DNA from: Sarcocystis neurona
Taxonomy: Eukaryota; Apicomplexa; Conoidasida; Eucoccidiorida; Sarcocystidae
Direction of reading: 5' to 3'
Assembly: GCA_000727475.1 (NCBI GenBank)
Contig: KL647305.1
Coordinates: 736,856-800,855 of the forward strand
DNA length: 64,000 nt
Below are positions 56,972 through 64,000 of the stretch, piece after piece. The position numbers were made by a program, and so were the translations under genes. The notes beneath the pieces were generated by a model. It searched no databases, was not told the DNA's origin, and worked only from the letters and a program-made list of their open reading frames with translations. How positions within the stretch are numbered: position 1 is the first letter of the stretch; each line of letters opens with the position of its first letter.

Positions 56972-59900
56972 CGGAGGTTCGGTTGTTTTGTTTAATAGAC
57001 GTTGAAAGCTGTTACCCTACTTTCAGGGTGGGAAGAGAAGTCTAATACGTTTTGAATATCCAGTCAAGGTCAGGCTGTAAAGTGGTACTGCCCTGAATAA
57101 ATGTGGGGACGTTTTTCCAGTTGTTCTGACTGTCCATCCTGACGTTCCTGCCGGCATAGTGGTGCGAAGGTGCGCCGCATTTGTGGTGGTATAGGTGGGT
57201 TGACCACCGCTACATGCGAGGATTCAGTTGCACGTTTCCTCAGTCTTATTCCACACCTGTACACGCCTGTGTGAAACTGAGAAGCAGCGTCAAAGTGTCA
57301 GTATCCAGGGCCTCGGAATTGTATCAGCGTGACAAATACGTCGGGGAATACTGGTGCGGGGACAGGCTCCGGTGGGCGTCCCCTGTGGCGTGATAAGGAG
57401 GGACGGCCAAAAAACATGACACGACGTGCTATGTGGTCCAAGTTTCGGATGACGCTCAGGTTTACGGTGCACCTCAGTGCGTCGCCGTTTGATAGATGTT
57501 TACGTAGACAGCTTGAGAACGCCGGTAGTGAGGACGGAAGCCCAGTGATTTGTACACGCGTTTGGGTGCATTTGTATCTGTGCATCGAAACCGCAGTTGA
57601 TGTGGCTGAGGTAAAGACTAAAGTGACAATGCCTGAGCTGGTGTGATTTAAAGATATCTAGTCGAGCGTGTATACATACATGTATATGTGTACCCACCTC
57701 TTTCTGGGTGCGTGTAGGTTGCATTGTCCGTAATGCAATGGGCTTGAACATTATGCTTTTTAATGAGTTCAAAAGGCCTTTCAAATCGTCTGCTCCACGA
57801 CTCCCGCCGTGTTTTTATAGCGTCACCTCTGAGCATTACGCATGAAACAGGAGCTCAGTTCACGCGGGGGCTGCATTTTCGTCTGCTGCGTGATCCGTCA
57901 CCTCTGACAATCGATTGAGGCGGCTGCTGTCTCAGCAAGCCTGAATGTTGTGGACATCGAAGCGCCGGTGGATCATGATGGCGCGTCCCCGGTTCACAAC
58001 ACACCCTGCGAGGTTATCGGCCGGTAGGCGCAGGACATATGGACCAGGTACTTTGCTCTATAGGCTGCGGCTTCTAGGGTGGAGGAGAGAGTTAAGTCCT
58101 CTTGTCTTCCTTATAACCTGAATGTGTTATCCCTGTGGCGGCTCGACACTAGACCAATGAGGCTCGCTGCGGCGGAAGGAATGATTCAGAATCTGAGAGC
58201 TATAATCTGCCTACGCTATCGAACAATCAAACCTTACGTGCTGGTGCTGCGTCGACTACCAGCGGGCTGTACGGGCAGCACTTAGGTGCAGAAAAAGTTG
58301 AGGCACACGAATGCTGACTGCAAACTTTGAGTAATTTGATATGCCTCATATAGGCTGCAGTGTACGTCATCCCCAATGCTGCTCATGTATGCATGATGAG
58401 GCACGTGGGGTTTTGTCAAACCACCTGTGCAGGTTGCTGTTAACCGTTTTTGGCGCCTACTGGAGAACCTTGAGCGGTCCCCGCTACTGCACTTCGAAGA
58501 CGTAGGAAATAGGCTAAACTGCAGCGTCTTGAATCGAGTTCCTTTATCGAGGGGGGCGTACTGTCGTGTTCTGCTGTTGTGTCTGCCGTGCGCTAAAAAA
58601 GATTAGGCTAGTTCAATCAGTGGCGCTTGGTACTTGGGTATACGGCGCAGCGGCAAGTACCCGAATTGCTCTCAGCTGCCGTTTGCCTTCCGGGTGGTTG
58701 TGCGGACGCAGCAGCGAACATACGGCAGCTCAGCACAAGGGAGGGGAGGCGACACGGAGCAAAAGCACCTGGTCCGCGTGCTGATGGAAAGGAGGCAAAA
58801 GCAATAACGCCAAGCCCACTGACTACGCTGCACGTAATTTCTGAAACATTATTGCAGAACTGGCGAGCCTGTTCAAATGAAGCAGAGTCCTTTCAGAAGG
58901 GTTCCATCTTTTTTTAGAGGAACATACAGACCGATTTCGAAGATCGCAGACGCCTCTGATCACGTTCAAACACGTACACTTGAAGAACTGGTCCTAAAAG
59001 GAGGCACTCTACGGAACGTAATGCTCCTACGTAGCCAGATTTCAGTTTTCGATGCTGCAGGTGAATGCTACATCATCGATAAGAAAAGCCCACGGCATTA
59101 CAGAACAACGTGTGATACTGTATTCACTGCATTAGCACGCCTACAGAAACTCCTATGCAGAAGGATTCGGCGCTAGATGCGTACGTGGTCGCCGTTCACC
59201 GTCACCGTCTCTACGGAGCGATGAATGCCGCAGACGAGGTGGGGAGATACAGAAAACAACTCGACACTCACACCAGGTGGATCCACCTGCTTACACAAAT
59301 AGGTGGATACTTAGATACACGCACTACCACTGAGCACGGTTCTTCGCCTGCAGCACGTAGACAGCGGCTCCGTCTCCCAGGCCTGCAGTGCGCATGGAGC
59401 ATCCGCGGTCGGCTCCACGGCAACTCTGTACTTGTAGCGGGCAAACAGAGTGAGTCCACCTACAGTACAGAAGCACTATACTGACACAACAGGGTGCCTT
59501 ACTCCCGTAGAAAAGAGTTCTACAGACTTTCGAACGCACGCAAAAAAGGGGCAAGCCAAGCGCAGAAAGGCAACACTTTGGACTTCCCACGTCTTAGGGA
59601 AATGTTCTTGACAAGCGAAATTCCTTTCGTTGCTGCGCCTCGAATAGCCAGGCACGTGAGATTCATCTGGAGGAATGGCGACAATCTCACCGTGGTAATA
59701 CGCGTACGTTTGCCACGGGGTAATGACGATTCATAAAACATAGGAGTTTCTTGTATTATTACGCTAGGGCGAGAGTTTGCAAGTGTGTCTTTCAGAAACA
59801 TGATACCCGGAGTCGGTGCTGTTGTTTCGTTTTGAGTGAAAACACCCTATGCAGCTAGTGGACTAGACCGCTTGGCATCACGCAAACTACACCGGTCACC

Positions 59901-60279
59901 ACGAAGAAGTGTTCACTAGGCGCACATCTGGGACAAGCGCGAGGCGCCTTCTTTTTGAAATATTCAGAATGCCGGAAAAAGATTGCAATCCTTGGTAGTG
60001 CACGTTTCCGTGCCACACAAAGTGAAACCTGTACTAAGCGTTGTTTCTGGCCTTATACGAGAAGCTGTTTCGTTTTGTAGGCACTCCGCTTCAGTACAAT
60101 CTACGTGGGGTTAAACCGGCCACTCGCTTCTTCTCTTTGGAAAGCAAACGCCCCCAGCTCTATGCCCCTCAGTTCTGCAACCCGCACATCCACACATGTC
60201 CCCTGGGAAATCAAGTTGGGTTCACAAATATTGAACCTTTATCCCGTTTATTCGCCGGAGTGCTGCCTGCCTTGATTAA
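56972..60279. other. stretch without a supported gene
   Basis: The best open frame is 58907-59176 plus (about 90 codons after a T8-run acceptor CATCTTTTTTTAG), which encodes a mixed-composition segment with no recognised domain. 59494-59736 plus is shorter. There is little repeat content here. The 60.0-60.28 kb part is the 3' flank of the zinc-finger gene. Confidence 0.5.
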
Positions 60280-61458
60280 CTACTGCATGTAAAGCCGGTT
60301 ACATCGGTAGCACTGGTGTCTCGTTTTGTAGTTGTCAGCGCTGCAGTTCCAGCACTGCCAAAAAAGATGGGGATGAGTCTTCGACGTCACTTTGGATCCC
60401 CCTCGTCCTGAGCCTTTCCTCAACCCCTGTGCCCCGTTCTCATCCGTTCCTTCCTGTCTTCCCTTTTCGGCCTCGTTAGCTTCTTTCAGCAGTCTTAATA
60501 TACCCAGAGCCGGCGGAGCAGCAAAAGGGCGTCCCACTGAAGCAGACTCACTCCCCCCAGCGGCAGCTATTCTTGTAGGAGAAGGGGAGAGAGCTCCTGC
60601 AGCTGCCGGTGACGTTCTTACGTGTCCAGTTCCTGCAGTCGGCAGCAGGAGCGCCAGGTCAGTTTCTTCGCTCACGAAGTCGTACTTACCGCTTGGAATC
60701 GCCACGCCAAAAGCTTTTTCGTATGTTTTAGGATCGTGTTGCTGACATTTCTCTCGTTCCTCATGTGCTGCATTCCTCTCCCTGAGAGGAAGAGGCGTTG
60801 GCTCTTTGGAGGAAGAGAAGTTGCCGCTGTCTGCGTAACGAGAAACCAAATGCCGTGCACCTGCAGGTAGATTTCTTCTCTCCAAAAAGTCCGGACCCAC
60901 ATCCCAGCCAGTGGATCTTTTACTGTGCAGATCACCTGCTTGGCACGCGGAGGAAGAGGAGGATGGCGCAGTCGTAGCGGAGGGCGGCGTAAGTTGGTCG
61001 GTCCTAGAAGAGAAAAGACGAGAGCGAGAACGAGAAACGGATCGAGAAGGCGAGCGAGAGGACACGGACGAAGAAGAGCAAGACGTAGACGCCCGGCGTT
61101 TTTTCTTGTGATGTTTCTTTTTCCGAGACTTTTTGCTGCGTTTCTTCTTGTCATTCTTCTCTGATTCTGCTTTTTTCCTCTTGCTGCGCCGCTCGCACGG
61201 AGATTCAGGAGCACGTCCTCGACAGGCACCGGGGCCTGAAGCAACTGCACAAGGGTGAGAAGAGAAGTCAGAGGACGAAGAAGACACAAAAGAAGCCAAC
61301 GATTTGCGCAAAGCAGTTCGATTTGTACCACTGGCGGAGGAGGAGGAATCGTGCCGCTCCCTGCTTCGACCCTCCCGATGACCTCTCAGAGGAGAGGAAA
61401 GTTTCATACTGAAGTCATACTGAAACGGACCTAATGCAGCAATCACTGATGACTTCAT
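60280..61458 (-). CDS. SR/Lys-rich protein with C-terminal RanBP2-type zinc finger
   Basis: A single open exon; the stop TAG is at 60280. The C-terminus holds WQCWNCSADNYKTRHQCYRC, a W-x-C-x2-C-x10-C-x2-C RanBP2-type zinc ribbon. Such fingers bind GGU-containing single-stranded RNA (ZRANB2 class) or Ran/ubiquitin. The N-terminal half is Ser/Arg-rich (SRSPSRSVSRSRSR) with a strongly basic Lys block (KKKRSKKSRKKKHHKKKRR), typical of nuclear splicing-associated proteins. The middle contains RNLPAGARHLVSRYADSG and DPKTYEKAFGVAIPSGKYDF, which are not recognised. The frame is open upstream to 61665, but that part is hydrophobic and Cys/Leu-rich, unlike the rest. I prefer ATG 61458 (MKSSVIAALGPF, 392 aa) or ATG 61407 (MKLSS, A at -3). 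A nuclear RNA-processing role is inferred. Confidence 0.82.
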   Translation of the reverse strand: MKSSVIAALGPFQYDFSMKLSSPLRGHREGRSRERHDSSSSASGTNRTALRKSLASFVSSSSSDFSSHPCAVASGPGACRGRAPESPCERRSKRKKAESEKNDKKKRSKKSRKKKHHKKKRRASTSCSSSSVSSRSPSRSVSRSRSRLFSSRTDQLTPPSATTAPSSSSSACQAGDLHSKRSTGWDVGPDFLERRNLPAGARHLVSRYADSGNFSSSKEPTPLPLRERNAAHEEREKCQQHDPKTYEKAFGVAIPSGKYDFVSEETDLALLLPTAGTGHVRTSPAAAGALSPSPTRIAAAGGSESASVGRPFAAPPALGILRLLKEANEAEKGRQEGTDENGAQGLRKGSGRGGSKVTSKTHPHLFWQCWNCSADNYKTRHQCYRCNRLYMQ

Positions 61459-61459
61459 A

Positions 61460-64000
61460 CGGGAGGGAAGAAAAGTACACAGTAATACCACAGGACACGC
61501 AGCATCGGAAAGCCGTCGCAACAGTAGGGCAGAGGAGAGCGGACAGAATCTGCACGACGAGGGAAGCCAGAGGACAAGAAACCTGCACTCAGCACCACGT
61601 AGAGAAGGACTGGGGAAACGTTCAACAACAAGAAGGCAAAATAAAGAACACCGACGGCGACTCAAAAACTCGGCGTATAGAAGAGGCGTCGTGAACCGCT
61701 CAGTTAGGAGACGCCAGAGTCAATCTATACCGGTCGCACATCATCATACCACAGCAGCCCTACGCCGAGTTGAGGTTTTCGAGAGGACGCCAGGCCGATG
61801 CTGCAATTTGGTAGAAGTAGTGAAGTGGATCGCAAAATCAAAGCATTGGCTTTAATCATAGGGTGTACGAGGAAACGGAAACTTGACGACGAATGGTACT
61901 TCGGACCGGATAACACAACAGGTCATGGATAAATGTATTTTTCTCAATGCCAGGACGACTAGAATAAACAAACCCGACTAATATCTGGTGCTTCCCGCAG
62001 CGAGTTGCTAAGGATTCGGCCACTACCGCGGTGCTCCAGGGACACGCAGGAAATGTTGCTTTGCATGCGAACTGGTCAAATGTGCTCCACAGGAAAATCT
62101 GTAATCTGGAGGAACACTGCGCAACTGCACAGTGTGTCATATATTTCAGAATTCTAGGTAAGAACACACACTGGCTGAGAAAGCTGTTGCCCTCTTACGT
62201 AGCGCGAGCGTGCAGACACGGCTAACATGCACACCGCGCAGCATCGGTATTACTGTACTGCGAATGTGAAAAGCAAACACTTACAATATACATAGATGGG
62301 TCCTTACATCAAGTAGGACAACCCACTACAAAGCCACCGTCTATATCCGTCTGTACTAAGCTCATATCTACGGAGTGTGAGAGAATGCTGTAGTGCAGAG
62401 CAACACCGAGCCGTCCCCGCTTGCTTCTATCCGTTCCAAACATGTGAGAAACTGTTTGCCGCGTGCTCCTTTCGGTTACGAAACCGCCCGAGCACACGGC
62501 TTCCTCCTGCTGCAGTTGCTGCTTGCATTCAGTGGCTTACCTGCAAATATTTCTTACAGTGCATCCATTCACCTGGCAGTCTCCTCCTGCGTGGAGCGCA
62601 CAACGGAGTATCCGTGTGTGCTGCGTAGCTGGTCACACACCGCGGCTTCTTCGCTTTGCCCAGGAACAGTCATAGTAGCAACGGTTGGAAAGTGCATGTT
62701 TATCCGCGGGTAGTAGCAGCGCTGCAGGATTACCGCACCACGTCTAACTGCAGTACATACGCATGTGCACACACAGAAGACGACACTCTTTACGTTGTAC
62801 GGTGCGAATGCACGTTGTCGACGTCAGGTAGAGATGCGACATGCTGACTGCGCTTGAAGCCGTTACACAGAAAACGATAAATTTGTACAAGAATGAAGAC
62901 AGCGCATCTTTCCACCGTACTGCTGCTCCTGCGAACATCTCCATGTACTGGTATCGCCGCGCCGTCTGCGGGTGCTGCTGCACCGACGCGCAAGCGAAGA
63001 CGGCTGCACATCCACAAGTGGTTCCAGTAGCAACAAGGATACTGCAACTACTGCAGCACTAACCGCAGCAGTCCCATTAACAACAATAGTAGTGGACCCC
63101 CCAGCTACAGCATCCCCAATAGGAGAGCTCCATGTAAAAGAGGGTTGCCGCGGCAGCACCTACGGCAGCAGCGTCAGAAGAGTGTTGTCTTAACTGCATG
63201 GGCTGGAGTGCTGCAGCATGGCGCTGCTTTTTTAACGCGGCTTTGTGCACTACGGTAGTGCCCATCGCCGTACACAGCGTGCGTACTCCGCATCAATATC
63301 TGTACAAGTCACACTCTTTCTTGCCTCCATCAACCTGATGGTCTGTCCTGACCAGTAGAAGTGTGACGCTTGAAATTGTGCGATACGAACCTTGTACACG
63401 TGCACACAGGATGCTGAAGCCCCTGGGCTTCAACGGTTCAGCTGGCAGGCACCCCTTGCTGGGACCTACGTGCGATAACCATGCTCAACTTCCAGCCGTG
63501 TCCAATGTGAGATCGCCACGCTTAAAAACATCCAAACATGCAAAAGCACTCACACGATTCACGCCATATATGCGTGCAAGTGGATGGCGTGCATCTCTCT
63601 GATAGAAATTAGGTACGTGAAACACTAGGCAAGCCCGACCAGATAGTGCGGCAATATGTACGTACGGACATGAGAAGTGCGATCCCTAGAGTCAGTTTCG
63701 AGCACAAGCACGCAAGAGTGGACTCTACAGAGGACATGCCACCATGCTGTGAATCTGGTTCATCACCGCACGCGCAGTCATCTACTCGTATGTGGAAGTC
63801 AGTAAATTCACACAGTGCAGCCGTGTGCGGGTGCCCACAAGAATGTACACCCGAATTCGTGTCCGTATGTTCAAGTTCTGCAAGTGCAAGTGGTGCGTTT
63901 GAGCCTACAATGACAGGGTGCCACGGAGACACAAAAGTCTTGTAATACACAGTGGCAGCGGAGACATAGGTGGCAAAAGCTGTATTCAAGCACGTCGAGC
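61460..64000. other. upstream flank and unassigned sequence
   Basis: Contains the promoter side of the zinc-finger gene and only weak ORFs: 62863-63159 minus and 62972-63193 plus overlap, and 63609-63989 minus (127 codons, Cys-containing, no ATG start visible) overlaps 63646-63945 plus. None has a recognisable domain or clear splice sites. Confidence 0.45.

Overview
This window looks like nuclear DNA of a coccidian apicomplexan (Toxoplasma/Sarcocystis/Cystoisospora/Eimeria lineage). The reasons are: an eIF5A of apicomplexan type, large intron-rich genes with ordinary GT..AG splice sites, CAG/CTG triplet tracts, and very dense (TA)n, (CA)n and GTAGACAC-type repeats. The genus is an inference. 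There are no bacterial-style operons, rRNA genes, CRISPR arrays or recognisable transposases.

Layout. 1-27 kb is dominated by one large minus-strand gene, an RdgC/PPEF-type Ser/Thr phosphatase (IQ motif, PPP catalytic domain, C-terminal EF-hands). I reconstruct 11 exons between 24246 and 3773, every junction phase-consistent, giving 669 aa, the usual size of the family. Its long introns hold most of the microsatellites, triplet tracts and minisatellites. A weak plus-strand two-exon candidate lies at 25.9-26.8 kb. A minus-strand CAP-Gly protein lies at 27.15-28.02 kb. 28.1-34.3 kb shows no convincing gene. A three-exon minus-strand gene for a 582-aa disordered, acidic/alanine-rich protein of unknown function spans 34316-39081. 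39.1-45.2 kb has only weak ORFs. eIF5A is a single-exon plus-strand gene at 45225-45710. From 49 to 57 kb plus-strand exon candidates accumulate: three phase-linked exons (52399-53192) resemble the appendage (ear) of an AP-2 alpha-adaptin, and a two-exon model (56111-56971) encodes a 239-aa unknown protein. A minus-strand SR/Lys-rich protein with a C-terminal RanBP2-type zinc finger lies at 60280-61458.

The genes are unrelated housekeeping or signalling genes rather than one pathway: Ca2+/calmodulin-regulated dephosphorylation (PPEF), microtubule binding (CAP-Gly), translation (eIF5A), RNA processing (RanBP2 zinc finger) and perhaps endocytosis (adaptin ear). Repeat density follows gene architecture: intron-rich stretches are packed with (TA)n/(GT)n tracts, while 28-35 kb and 38-48.5 kb are almost free of them.

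Limits. Exon models come from splice consensus, phase and memory of protein families. No RNA or database search was available. Many 60-130 codon ORFs in this roughly 50% GC DNA are probably chance, so most are left out.
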